Below are positions 1 to 7,522 of a DNA stretch of 23,333 bases, in pieces. The translations under genes and the position numbers were made by a program. Every line of letters starts with the position of its first letter. Within the stretch, counting starts at the first letter, position 1. This stretch comes from Flavobacteriales bacterium UBA1995. GTDB taxonomy: Bacteria; Bacteroidota; Bacteroidia; Flavobacteriales_D; Sanyastnellaceae. Where the stretch lies: NCBI GenBank assembly GCA_002336475.1, contig DDCX01000009.1:1-23333 (forward strand), written 5' to 3'. The notes under the pieces were generated by a model. The model saw only the letters and a list, made by a program, of their open reading frames with translations. It ran no database searches and was not told the origin of the DNA.

Positions 1-756
1 ATCGTCGCCATCCCCGCCGACCTGAACTACGATGGCTGCGTGACGGTCAACGACCTGCTTGAACTGCTGATTGTTCACGGCACCTGCCCCCCCTATCCAG
101 AGTGGCCTGACGAGCTTGTCGATACTGCTTGGGCCTGCGGCGACCCCCTCACCTACTGGAACTACGATTACGCCACTGTCCTCATCGGCGACCAGTGCTG
201 GTTTGCCGAAAATTGTCGCCATTTGCCCTCAGTATCAGCTCCCTCAAACCTGGGCACCACGGAATTGGACACACTCCCCAGAGCCTTTGTTTACGGGCAT
301 TCCAACACCACCCTTTCTGAAGCAGTCGCAACCATGGAATACGCCACCTATGGCGCCATGTACAATTGGGCTGCCATTGAGCTTTGGGCCATCTGCCCCA
401 ACGGGTGGCACCTCCCATCCGATTCAGATTGGCAATCCTTGGAATCCAATATGGGCATGACAGCGCTTGAGTTAAACGACATAGGCTGGCAGCGCGGGTA
501 TGAAGATGCGCTCGGCATAGTGCTTCAAACCAACGGTTTTCAAATCAACAGTGTCGGAGGTTTCGTTCATCACACACTGGGGTTCCTCGGTGCCAACGAA
601 CAGGCATTTTACTGGTCATCGACGCTGGATGATTCCAACCCATCCATTCCCGGCCCTATTTTCCACCGCCGTTTCAGCAGCAGTCAAGATGGAATCTATA
701 GGGGCTCCGACTTCAATCAGAATTCTGGAGCTTATATCCGCTGCATGGAAGATTGA
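1..756 (+). CDS. FISUMP-domain secreted protein, 5' end outside window
   Basis: The reading frame is open to the left edge, so the gene begins before the window; a GTG at position 40 lies inside a motif and is not a credible start. Numbering from the first codon, residues 7-22 (D-L-N-Y-D-G then V-N-D-L-L) form a dockerin/EF-hand-like calcium loop of the kind used near domain boundaries in secreted Bacteroidota proteins. The rest is a FISUMP domain (Fibrobacter succinogenes major paralogous domain): QCWFAEN at about 65-71, a YGAMYNW block, CPNGWHLPSDSDW, a YWSS block, and a terminal IRC motif six residues before the stop. FISUMP domains are found on exported surface proteins; their molecular role is not firmly known. 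The last 300 bases of the gene are only about 51% GC, lower than the DNA just downstream. It converges on a second FISUMP gene at 964-1899. The domain call is strong; the function is unknown. Confidence 0.85.
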   Translation: MVAIPADLNYDGCVTVNDLLELLIVHGTCPPYPEWPDELVDTAWACGDPLTYWNYDYATVLIGDQCWFAENCRHLPSVSAPSNLGTTELDTLPRAFVYGHSNTTLSEAVATMEYATYGAMYNWAAIELWAICPNGWHLPSDSDWQSLESNMGMTALELNDIGWQRGYEDALGIVLQTNGFQINSVGGFVHHTLGFLGANEQAFYWSSTLDDSNPSIPGPIFHRRFSSSQDGIYRGSDFNQNSGAYIRCMED

Positions 757-760
757 TAAG

Positions 761-895
761 ATGAACCGCAAGCATTCCTTCCACGTAGTCCTCGCCGTCA
801 CCGACAACCGCATCATGCACAACATCGGCCACGGCGTCTGGGCCGACGCCCGCCCCGACTCCTACCCCCTCCACCGCATCTACCGCCTGCGCTGA
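761..895 (+). CDS. short GC-rich ORF (44 codons), unrecognised
   Basis: An ATG four bases after the stop of the upstream FISUMP gene opens a 44-codon frame that ends in the residues PLHRIYRLR. Third codon positions are G or C in nearly every codon, and GC across 781-890 is about 69% by count, against about 51% in the 300 bases before 720. That bias favours real coding sequence, or a recently coding remnant, in this frame. It has no signal peptide, membrane segment or motif I recognise. It could be a small translationally coupled peptide, the tail of a gene whose front was lost, or a chance frame in GC-rich DNA. Confidence 0.25.
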   Translation: MNRKHSFHVVLAVTDNRIMHNIGHGVWADARPDSYPLHRIYRLR

Positions 896-963
896 TGTAG
901 AGTCGAGTCCCGACGGGATCACAACGCCCCTCTTCAGCACAAGGGTTTATGAGGGCTCCCGGA

Positions 964-1899
964 TCAGTTCTTGAGGCAGCGAACCGAGTTCCCCAGCCTC
1001 GGATGTCCATAGGCCTGGAGAATGCCCGTGCTGCTGTTCCATAGGGCTCGGTGCATGTTGTCATCTCCGAAGACGGAAGACGTCCACCAGGCGCCGTGGC
1101 TTCCTGCACTGAAGAAGGAGCCATCCGAGTAAAAGCGGTTGCCAGCGGGCCGGGCGTCGAATCCATGCAAATCCGTTCCGCTTATGCCGTCCCACCCCGA
1201 AGTGGCCATTAAAGACGTTCCCACCTCTTCAGCTGTACCGCGCCACTCGGCAATCAGGTCGATCTCGTCGACAGATACGCCAGCAAACAACTCCAACTCC
1301 TGCCAATCCTCAGTAGTGGGGACATGCCATCCCGTTGGACACAACCCTTCCGCACTGTTGACGGCAAACGCGTTGTACAGGCGGCCGTAGTCAGGCAGGT
1401 TCAACACCTCATTTTCATAAATGCATTGTCCAGGCGTGGACAATGCACTCCAATCCGCATCGCTGATGACCTCTTCAATGGAGGTTCCGCTGGCGAACAC
1501 GGTTGACTGCAGGTTCTCCGCAAACCAACACTGCAGGCCGATTTCCACCACGGCATAAGTATGCCCATCGAATTCCACTTCCGAACAAGACCCCGGGTTG
1601 GGTGGATATTCACAGCTTCCATCATCAATAGAGGCTTCCGGATCGTAATTCAAAGCAGCAGGATCGGTGCACCCTTCATAGATGCATTCGCCGTTGTCTA
1701 CTGTCGCCGCGGGGTTATAGTTAAATGCTTCAGGATCGGTACAGCCCTCATAGGTACACGTGCCATCGTCCACGGTCGCAGTGGCGTTGTAATTGATGGC
1801 CAAGGGATCGGTACAGCCCTCTTCACCCTCATTGCCGCCTTCGCAAGACAACAAGATGAGACATGGAATGGCCAAGTAGAGAAGGAATCGCAGTTTCAT
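964..1899 (-). CDS. FISUMP-domain lipoprotein with three GCTDP calcium-type repeats
   Basis: This 311-residue protein starts with a lipoprotein signal peptide ending in a lipobox (L-L-S-C, Cys19), so it is probably lipid-anchored in the envelope. Residues 28-99 are three 24-residue repeats of the form GCTDPxAxNYxxxAxxDDGxC, an acidic Cys-containing module common in Flavobacteriales exported proteins and resembling thrombospondin type-3 calcium repeats. Residues 107-311 are a FISUMP domain with QCWFAENL, YGRLYNAFAV, LCPTGWHVPTTEDW, a WWTSS block and a terminal VRCLKN. The ATG at 1899 is chosen because the signal peptide begins there. It is a paralogue of the edge gene and converges on it. The 163 bases upstream are AT-richer than the genes and probably contain its promoter. 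Binding of calcium or another ligand is inference. Confidence 0.88.
   Translation of the reverse strand: MKLRFLLYLAIPCLILLSCEGGNEGEEGCTDPLAINYNATATVDDGTCTYEGCTDPEAFNYNPAATVDNGECIYEGCTDPAALNYDPEASIDDGSCEYPPNPGSCSEVEFDGHTYAVVEIGLQCWFAENLQSTVFASGTSIEEVISDADWSALSTPGQCIYENEVLNLPDYGRLYNAFAVNSAEGLCPTGWHVPTTEDWQELELFAGVSVDEIDLIAEWRGTAEEVGTSLMATSGWDGISGTDLHGFDARPAGNRFYSDGSFFSAGSHGAWWTSSVFGDDNMHRALWNSSTGILQAYGHPRLGNSVRCLKN
1603..1818 (-). repeat. three tandem 72-bp units encoding GCTDP repeats
   Basis: Three in-frame units of 72 bases encode residues 28-51, 52-75 and 76-99 of the FISUMP lipoprotein. Each keeps GCTDP, an NY pair, an acidic D-D/N-G step and a second Cys. Phrases around GGATCGGT and CAGCCCTC recur on the plus strand at the unit boundaries. 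Divergence between units suggests old duplications kept by selection on the protein. Confidence 0.85.
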
Positions 1900-2062
1900 A
1901 TCGAGAAACTAATACAATATCTCTCCATAAAAAGTCGCTTTTCAATTTCCCAGGGACAGGACACCAAGCGGGAGAGCACTGCACCGAATGAGGCGTCGTG
2001 GAAATGCTTCAATTGGACCCAGTGCTGGGGAAGAGACGAGCCTCTGGGGTGACATCCTGAGG

Positions 2063-3079
2063 TTAAGGGGTCAGTTGGTCGGTGGCGAAGAGGGCCACCT
2101 TTGGGGAGGCGCCAGCTTTGAAGGCGCCGCGGAACATGCCGGGCGTGTTCATGCTGAATGCGGGGTTTCCGAAGCGGTCCATGCCCACGATGCCTCCGTC
2201 TCCTCCGAGCGCCCCCATTTCGTCGTGTATGGCCCCGTCGGCTGCAGCTTGCAGGTTCGCACCGCCGTGGAGCATCCGGCCATGAATTTCATGGGCGACG
2301 GCCGTGCGGATGAAGTACTCGCCCCACCCGGTGGCGGAGATGGCACAAGTGCGGTTGTCGGCCCACGTGCCCGCCCCCACGACGGGGCTATCGCCGATGC
2401 GGCCGTGCCGCTTGTAGGTCATGCCCCCAGTTGAGGTGCCGGCGGCCAGGTTGCCCTGGCTGTCCAAGGCCACGCATCCCACCGTGCCCCGCTTTTCTAT
2501 TGTGGTATCGCGTTCCAGAGCGCGGAGGTAGCGGCTGTATGCTTTTTGGGTGTCAAACCATGCTGGCTCGGCTGTTTCTGCGCCTTGTGCACCGGCGAAT
2601 TGGGCGGCGCCGGGGCCGCTAAAGAAGACGTGCTCTGATTCGGTCATCACGGAGCGCGCCACATCGATGGGGTGGCGGAACCCCGTCAATCCCGTCACGG
2701 CGCCGCAATTGCGGTCCTGACCGCGCATGATGCTCGCATCCAATTCATGCTTGCCTTCTGCAGTGAATACCGCTCCCCTCCCGGCATTGAAAAGGCTGTC
2801 GTCCTCCATCACAGCGATGGTGGCCACGACCGCATCTACGGCACTTCCTCCTGCCTCGAGCACGGCGCCACCGGTTTCGAGCGCTGCGCTCAAGGAGGCA
2901 CTGTACGCCGCCTGTTCTGCCCCGCTCAGGACCTCTGTATCAAAGTGGCCCGCGCCGCCGTGTATGGCCACAGACCAACGCACGGGCTCCATAGGCTCCG
3001 GCGATTCCACTGAGGTATCGACGGTGGGACCACATGCTGTGAGCAACAGAAAAAAAGAGGCAGTGCCGAAGTTTCGCAT
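2063..3079 (-). CDS. isoaspartyl peptidase / L-asparaginase, lipoprotein form
   Basis: A 338-residue member of the plant-type asparaginase family of Ntn-hydrolases, which cleave isoaspartyl dipeptides and L-asparagine after autocatalytic cleavage into two subunits. The diagnostic features are present: the SVAIHGGAG start of the fold (residues 36-44), GTVGCVALD with the expected nucleophile Thr199, TSTGGM (Thr217), RIGDSP (Arg227, Asp230) and the TGWGE block (Thr250, Gly251). Self-cleavage is expected before Thr199. Unlike typical cytoplasmic members it begins with a signal peptide and lipobox L-T-A-C (Cys16), so it is predicted to be an envelope lipoprotein acting on periplasmic or external peptides. 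It is divergent from the alginate-export-type porin, with 90 bases between starts. Length and motifs look intact. The split between asparaginase and isoaspartyl peptidase activity cannot be read from sequence. Confidence 0.92.
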   Translation of the reverse strand: MRNFGTASFFLLLTACGPTVDTSVESPEPMEPVRWSVAIHGGAGHFDTEVLSGAEQAAYSASLSAALETGGAVLEAGGSAVDAVVATIAVMEDDSLFNAGRGAVFTAEGKHELDASIMRGQDRNCGAVTGLTGFRHPIDVARSVMTESEHVFFSGPGAAQFAGAQGAETAEPAWFDTQKAYSRYLRALERDTTIEKRGTVGCVALDSQGNLAAGTSTGGMTYKRHGRIGDSPVVGAGTWADNRTCAISATGWGEYFIRTAVAHEIHGRMLHGGANLQAAADGAIHDEMGALGGDGGIVGMDRFGNPAFSMNTPGMFRGAFKAGASPKVALFATDQLTP

Positions 3080-3135
3080 GCTGAAATGTAGCCATACCCG
3101 CTGGGGTTTTCGCGCTTCTTACCTTGACCTTCTGC

Positions 3136-3149
3136 AGCCAAATTTGGCT
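3136..3149. promoter_or_regulatory. 14-bp perfect palindrome between divergent genes
   Basis: AGCCAAATTTGGCT is perfectly self-complementary and sits between the divergent starts at 3079 (-) and 3170 (+). For the plus-strand gene, TTG at 3124-3126 and GCTTTTTG at 3147-3154 (20 bases apart) are weak candidates for the Bacteroidota -33 and -7 boxes. The palindrome would then fall in the spacer and overlap the -7 box, a usual place for a dimeric repressor to bind. No regulator gene adjoins it, so the role is inference. Confidence 0.4.
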
Positions 3150-3169
3150 TTTTGCACCAACTTGCATCC

Positions 3170-4390
3170 ATGACTCTAACGCGGAATTTGATACTGCTCG
3201 CCACATTTCAGATGGCGCTCGGCACCATTGGTTTCTCCCAGACACCGGGCGATACGACGTTGACGCTCGACATGCAGATGCGGGTGAGGTCGGAATGGCG
3301 CGACGGATACAAGGTGGCCATGGATAGCGAGACGCCTGGTGAGCTTGTGACTGTTCAGCGATCCCGCATGGCGCTGAAGGGGAAATGGAAGTCCTTTGAC
3401 TACAAGCTCGGCGCCCAAGATATCCGAACCTTTGGAGGCCCAGCGGGCGAGACACAGGGCACCATCGGAATCAGCGAAGCGTGGTGGTCTACCGAAATGA
3501 CAAATGGCATGCGCCTGAAGGTGGGGCGCCAGGAAATCAAGTTTGACAAAGAGCGCATCGTCGGTGCAGTGGACTGGTCCAACCCTGGGCGCTTCCTCGA
3601 CGGCGTGCGCTGGGACCGAAAAAAAGAGGACCCCTCGAAGGGAAACACCACAGTGGCGGTCACTTGGGACGAGTTGAGGGAGACCCGTCGCTACATGGTC
3701 TACCACAGGGCCATGGTGGGGGAAAAGAAGAACAAACTGACCTTTCTCTTCTTTGACCAAGAGAGCGAAACAGAGCCTTCCCCGAACTTCACCACGGGCT
3801 TTACCACGCGGTTTCAAATCGGACCCCGCGCATGGTTTGCCACGGAAGCCTACGTTCAATCTTGGCCCGAGTCTTCGAGCGCTTTCTTGTCCCTACCAAA
3901 CCACAAAACCATGATCATAGGCGACTTGGGTTGGAATGGAGATGACGGACACAAGTGGCAGGTGGGCATTGACCTGCTCGACGAGGGCTTCTTCCCTTTC
4001 TTGGGCACCAACCACAGGCATTATGGCTGGATGGACCAGTTCTATGTGGGAACCACACGCACCAACGGCTTGACAGGCCTGCGCTTGCGCCATACCGGAC
4101 CTCTGAACCTACGCCTATTGGGAGACAAGGTGTCTTGGGGTGCAACGGCCCACCACTTCCGGGCCCAGGCGATGGGAGACCTGCTGGGCAACGAACTTGA
4201 CCTCTGGATCACCGGCAACAAGGACGGAGCATTGACCTGGCACATGGGCTTCTCCGTGTTCGATGCGACGGAAAGGCACATCGAACGCCAAGGCGATGTC
4301 TCCGCCGACTTGTGGAGCGATGCTGCAGGCAGAATCCAACAATGGGGATGGGTGAGCTTGAATTTTACCCCCTCTTTTGTCCTCAAATAA
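3170..4390 (+). CDS. alginate-export-family outer-membrane protein
   Basis: A 406-residue protein from the ATG at 3170; a TTG 18 bases earlier in frame is less likely because the signal peptide starts cleanly at the ATG (MTLTRN then a hydrophobic core, ending near FSQ). The body is rich in alternating aromatic strands. It contains the family signature of alginate-export (AlgE-like) barrels: VGRQEIKFDKERIVGAVDW followed by NPGRFLDGVRWDRKK, roughly residues 120-155. Family members form outer-membrane barrels; in pseudomonads AlgE exports alginate. In Bacteroidota the substrate is usually unknown and no alginate synthesis or lyase gene lies nearby, so substrate-neutral naming is safer. It is divergent from the asparaginase-family lipoprotein and is followed 49 bases later by the secreted esterase on the same strand. 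Confidence 0.82.
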   Translation: MTLTRNLILLATFQMALGTIGFSQTPGDTTLTLDMQMRVRSEWRDGYKVAMDSETPGELVTVQRSRMALKGKWKSFDYKLGAQDIRTFGGPAGETQGTIGISEAWWSTEMTNGMRLKVGRQEIKFDKERIVGAVDWSNPGRFLDGVRWDRKKEDPSKGNTTVAVTWDELRETRRYMVYHRAMVGEKKNKLTFLFFDQESETEPSPNFTTGFTTRFQIGPRAWFATEAYVQSWPESSSAFLSLPNHKTMIIGDLGWNGDDGHKWQVGIDLLDEGFFPFLGTNHRHYGWMDQFYVGTTRTNGLTGLRLRHTGPLNLRLLGDKVSWGATAHHFRAQAMGDLLGNELDLWITGNKDGALTWHMGFSVFDATERHIERQGDVSADLWSDAAGRIQQWGWVSLNFTPSFVLK

Positions 4391-4439
4391 ATTCTGTGGC
4401 GTTCTGCAGGTGCTGCTGACGGCACCTTAATTTGTAGGC

Positions 4440-5951
4440 ATGTTCTTACGTCACGCTTTGGCCATCGCTGGTCTGTTCTTTGCGCTTTCCACCTTTGCCC
4501 AGTGCGAATACACTGAGGTCAACTTCACCACCACCACCGCCCTTTATCCATGGGAGACAGGCTGGGAATTGTATCAAGTCGGTGAGAACGAGGCGACCCT
4601 GATTGTGAGCTTTCAGGGCAGCATCGAAGGGACGTTTTCCACCCAGACTTGTCTGGAAGACGGATGTTATTACTTCCTGGCTACAGACAGTTGGGGGGAC
4701 GGGTGGAACGGCACCACGCTCACCGCCGACGTGGACCTGGATGGCTTTGAAGGAGCATTCACCATAGACGAAGGGTTCTTCGCCTACTTGCCGTTTACCA
4801 TTGGCGATGTGGCGTGTACGTTCGAATTGGGGGGGTGCACCAATCCAGAAGCGATCAATTACGTGGAAGGTGCCACCTATGACGATGGGACTTGCACGGA
4901 AATCGAAACCTTCAACTATCAGGTGGGCAATACCGAATACCCCCGAACCTACCTCTACTATTCGCCGGCCAACATGCAACCCGGGGCCCCCTTGATCTTT
5001 GTGTTGCACGGCTACACCGGTGATGCACTGGGGATGTTGTCGTTTAGCGGGTTCAAAGAATTGGCAGACGAGGAGGGCTTTGGCGTGGTCTTTCCCCAAG
5101 GATCACCTGATGGTGGCGGAACCAACCACTGGAACGCCAACTTCAACTTCTCCAATGTCAACGACCATGCGTTCTTGACCCAACTCGCGTCGTACATCCA
5201 GCAGACCCACGGACACGACCCCGCGTGCACATACAGCTGTGGTTATTCCAATGGTGGGTACATGAGCTATTCACTGGCTTGCAGCAATGCCCAGACTTTT
5301 CGGGGCATTGGCTCTGTAGGGGGGCAAATCGGAGGCAATGACTGGTCCACATGCAACCCCAGCCAGCCCGTTCCTGTGGTGCACCTGCATGGCACGGCCG
5401 ACAACACCGTGTCCTACTATGGCAATCCCAACGACGCCGGAAACTGGGGTGGCAACCCCGGTGTCGAGACCGTGGTGGCCACATGGGCCGAGTGGAACAA
5501 TTGCACCGAGGTGACCGAAGAAGCCTTGCCCAACATCAACATGAACGACAACAGTACGGTCGACCTCATCACGCACTCCGGAGGTGACGATGGCTACGAG
5601 GCGCGCGTGTACCGCGTCAACGGCGGTGGCCACGATTGGTTTGGCACCTGGGGCAACATGGACATCACCAGTGCTGTCGAAATGTGGAACTTCTGGAGCC
5701 AATTCTGTGGCACCACGGCCTCGGTGTCCGCTCCAGACCTGCAAAAAGAGCTTGTGCAGTGGAATGGTGACCGATTCACAGCCCTCGAGAATTGTAGGAT
5801 TCGGCTCTTCGAAACTTCTGGCAAGGTTGTTTTGGACCGCCCCATGCAGGCCGGGCAATCCATCGATTTCCAGGGGTGTGGCCAGGTCTACCTGATGGGT
5901 GCCCACCAGCAGGGTGGGGCCTTCCAACAGCTCAAGGTCTGGTCGGAGTAA
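4440..5951 (+). CDS. secreted PHB-depolymerase-like esterase with T9SS-type C-terminus
   Basis: A 503-residue modular protein. Residues 1-20 are a signal peptide ending TFAQ. Residues about 23-125 form a beta-rich domain with a DSWGDGWNG loop, found at the front of many Flavobacteriales exported proteins. Residues 133-152 are one GCTNPEAINY calcium-type repeat. Residues about 157-424 are an alpha/beta hydrolase of the polyhydroxybutyrate depolymerase / LpqC / feruloyl esterase group. Visible parts are the HGYTG oxyanion region (190-194), nucleophile Ser270 in GYSNGG, a likely Asp321 in HGTADNT and a likely His398 in GGGHDWFG. Residues about 435-503 resemble a T9SS sorting domain, so the enzyme is probably sent to the surface or medium. 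Substrate may be short-chain polyester, aromatic ester or another ester; no PHB synthesis gene is in the window. All catalytic residues are present. Confidence 0.87.
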   Translation: MFLRHALAIAGLFFALSTFAQCEYTEVNFTTTTALYPWETGWELYQVGENEATLIVSFQGSIEGTFSTQTCLEDGCYYFLATDSWGDGWNGTTLTADVDLDGFEGAFTIDEGFFAYLPFTIGDVACTFELGGCTNPEAINYVEGATYDDGTCTEIETFNYQVGNTEYPRTYLYYSPANMQPGAPLIFVLHGYTGDALGMLSFSGFKELADEEGFGVVFPQGSPDGGGTNHWNANFNFSNVNDHAFLTQLASYIQQTHGHDPACTYSCGYSNGGYMSYSLACSNAQTFRGIGSVGGQIGGNDWSTCNPSQPVPVVHLHGTADNTVSYYGNPNDAGNWGGNPGVETVVATWAEWNNCTEVTEEALPNINMNDNSTVDLITHSGGDDGYEARVYRVNGGGHDWFGTWGNMDITSAVEMWNFWSQFCGTTASVSAPDLQKELVQWNGDRFTALENCRIRLFETSGKVVLDRPMQAGQSIDFQGCGQVYLMGAHQQGGAFQQLKVWSE

Positions 5952-6230
5952 CCGGCATCGAAAGGGCGCAACCTCGCCTTGAAATGGGCAAATGTGTTGA
6001 TGTTGAGCCCACCGTTTGTTCCAACGGCTTCGCCCCAAGCGGCAATGCCATCACCGTGGGAAGCGAATCTTCCGTGGGCCTCGTCAAGGCCATCGACGTC
6101 GAATGGGCCAAGCTCGACCTTGATGCCATGCGCCGGTTCTACTCCAACACCAAACGGCCCACACCCTGACCTACTTGGAGTAGACCTGTAGCGGTTCTCC
6201 GATCCCGTCTTCCTCTCAAGTTCCAGCCAG
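5952..6230. other. 279-base convergent intergenic stretch with coding-like frame
   Basis: This gap separates the stop codons of the esterase (+) and the outer-membrane barrel (-). A plus-strand frame from ATG 5984 to stop 6167-6169 (61 codons) has mostly G or C at third positions in its second half. An overlapping minus-strand frame is also open, so the coding signal is ambiguous. I recognise no domain in either. A weak hairpin (GGAAG-CGAAT-CTTCC) lies inside. I see no convincing intrinsic terminator. It may be a decayed gene remnant. Confidence 0.3.
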
Positions 6231-7382
6231 TTAAAAGGCCTCGCCGATGAAGATGTAGACGCCGCTGCCCTCGCGGGTGAAGGCGACATCGAGGCGGGTG
6301 TAGATGTCCTTTTCGGGGAAGAGCAGGAAGCGCAGGCCCGCTCCGCCGGTGGGCAGGAATTGCCGCCACTGGAAGGCGTGTTCGTCCCCATACACCTGTC
6401 CTGCGGCTAGGAATACGCTGGCGCCGAAGCGCTTGGAAAAGGAAAACGGCAAGATGCGGTATTCGACCTGACCCGCGATCAGATTGCGGTCGCGAAAGCG
6501 GCCCAAGTAGTAGCCGCGCATGAGGCTCTCGCCGCCGAGGAGGGAGAGCATGTTGAACGGTGGATTGCCCGCCGTGAACTGCCCATAGAGCTGGGCGGCC
6601 AAGACCGTATTTTCCCGAATCGGCCGGTAGATGCGGGTGTCTGCGATGTATGACGTGAAGCTGAAGTCGCTGCCCGTACCCGAACCGTAGTTCAAGAAAG
6701 CCCACTCGCTGTAGAAGGCATCCCGAGGATTCATCGCGTTGTGGATGTTGTCGTACAGAACGCCCAGCCCCACCCCTGCGTTGGTCGACCCCATGGCGCC
6801 GACCTCGGGCGTGGAGAAGCCAGGGGCGGTGTCCACGTATTCAACACGGTTGAACGCCTGAAAATCGAGCTCCAATCCAACGTACAGCGAAGGCCAGGTC
6901 TCGCGCAGCACGCGCTCCCGGAACAGGATGTACTCGCCGTCGATGACACTTTGGACCCCTTTCGGGCTGTCCCGTCCGACGCCGTAGTAGAACAGCGGGA
7001 AGCGCTGGTAGCGGGCCCGGCCATAGAAAAACCACTTGTTCTGATCCGTGTACAGCGCATGGTCCAACCACACGCCGTATTGGTTCTCCAGCGTGTAGAA
7101 GGTGAAAGCCTTGAGCTCGCTCAGCCGGTTGGTCAAATCCCGCTTCGCGGAATACACGTACAAGCTTGACACCCCAAATTCCCAATCGGTCTCTGGCGAA
7201 AAGGCCAAGGTGGGATAGTTGATGAATTTGGGCGCCGACGGATCACCGCCATCGCCGAGCAGGTTGTCGAAATACCGTCGGATGAAATTGGCCGAATCGC
7301 CCTGTTGCTGCTGCGCTTGGACCGGCACAGATGCTGAAGCCAAAAAGAGGAGCACCATGGCGATGCGGTGTCGGAATCCCAT
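6231..7382 (-). CDS. Omp85/BamA-type outer-membrane barrel (surface antigen family)
   Basis: A 383-residue protein with a signal peptide ending VQAQ at about residue 24. After a short linker it carries a beta-barrel of the bacterial surface antigen (D15/Omp85) type, without room for POTRA domains. The best marker is LGGESLMRGYYLGRFRDRN at about residues 286-304, matching the conserved RGF/RGY loop of this family. The chain ends in Phe (GEAF), the usual signal for insertion by the BAM machinery. In Bacteroidota, short POTRA-less members of this family are common and their substrates are unknown; some sit with phosphatases or lipid-processing enzymes. It converges on the esterase, and the gene for an unknown exported protein lies 140 bases upstream on the same strand. 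Family call is firm, the role is open. Confidence 0.87.
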   Translation of the reverse strand: MGFRHRIAMVLLFLASASVPVQAQQQQGDSANFIRRYFDNLLGDGGDPSAPKFINYPTLAFSPETDWEFGVSSLYVYSAKRDLTNRLSELKAFTFYTLENQYGVWLDHALYTDQNKWFFYGRARYQRFPLFYYGVGRDSPKGVQSVIDGEYILFRERVLRETWPSLYVGLELDFQAFNRVEYVDTAPGFSTPEVGAMGSTNAGVGLGVLYDNIHNAMNPRDAFYSEWAFLNYGSGTGSDFSFTSYIADTRIYRPIRENTVLAAQLYGQFTAGNPPFNMLSLLGGESLMRGYYLGRFRDRNLIAGQVEYRILPFSFSKRFGASVFLAAGQVYGDEHAFQWRQFLPTGGAGLRFLLFPEKDIYTRLDVAFTREGSGVYIFIGEAF

Positions 7383-7522
7383 CGCTCAAAGAACGGAGCT
7401 ACACTGCGGTTTCCACCAAAAAGAAGGATGCTCTTTGTCACCCAATTCACCTTTCTCTAAAACCCGTAGCCCGCTTTTGGCAAGGGACATTTCAATCCAT
7501 AAAATGGGAACCCTTTATCCAC

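Noticed and set aside
3176..3859. Minus-strand open frame of 227 codons opposite the alginate-export-type gene
   Set aside because: No recognisable protein; the plus strand has a signal peptide and family motif, so this is a shadow frame.
4427..4434. TTAATTTG just before the esterase ATG as a -7 promoter box
   Set aside because: It has one mismatch to TAnnTTTG and no TTG at 19-20 bases upstream, and it would give an almost leaderless transcript. Too weak to list as a feature.
5271..6038. Long open frame on the minus strand (255 codons)
   Set aside because: It lies almost entirely antisense to the esterase, whose catalytic motifs are intact. Long antisense frames are expected in GC-rich genes.
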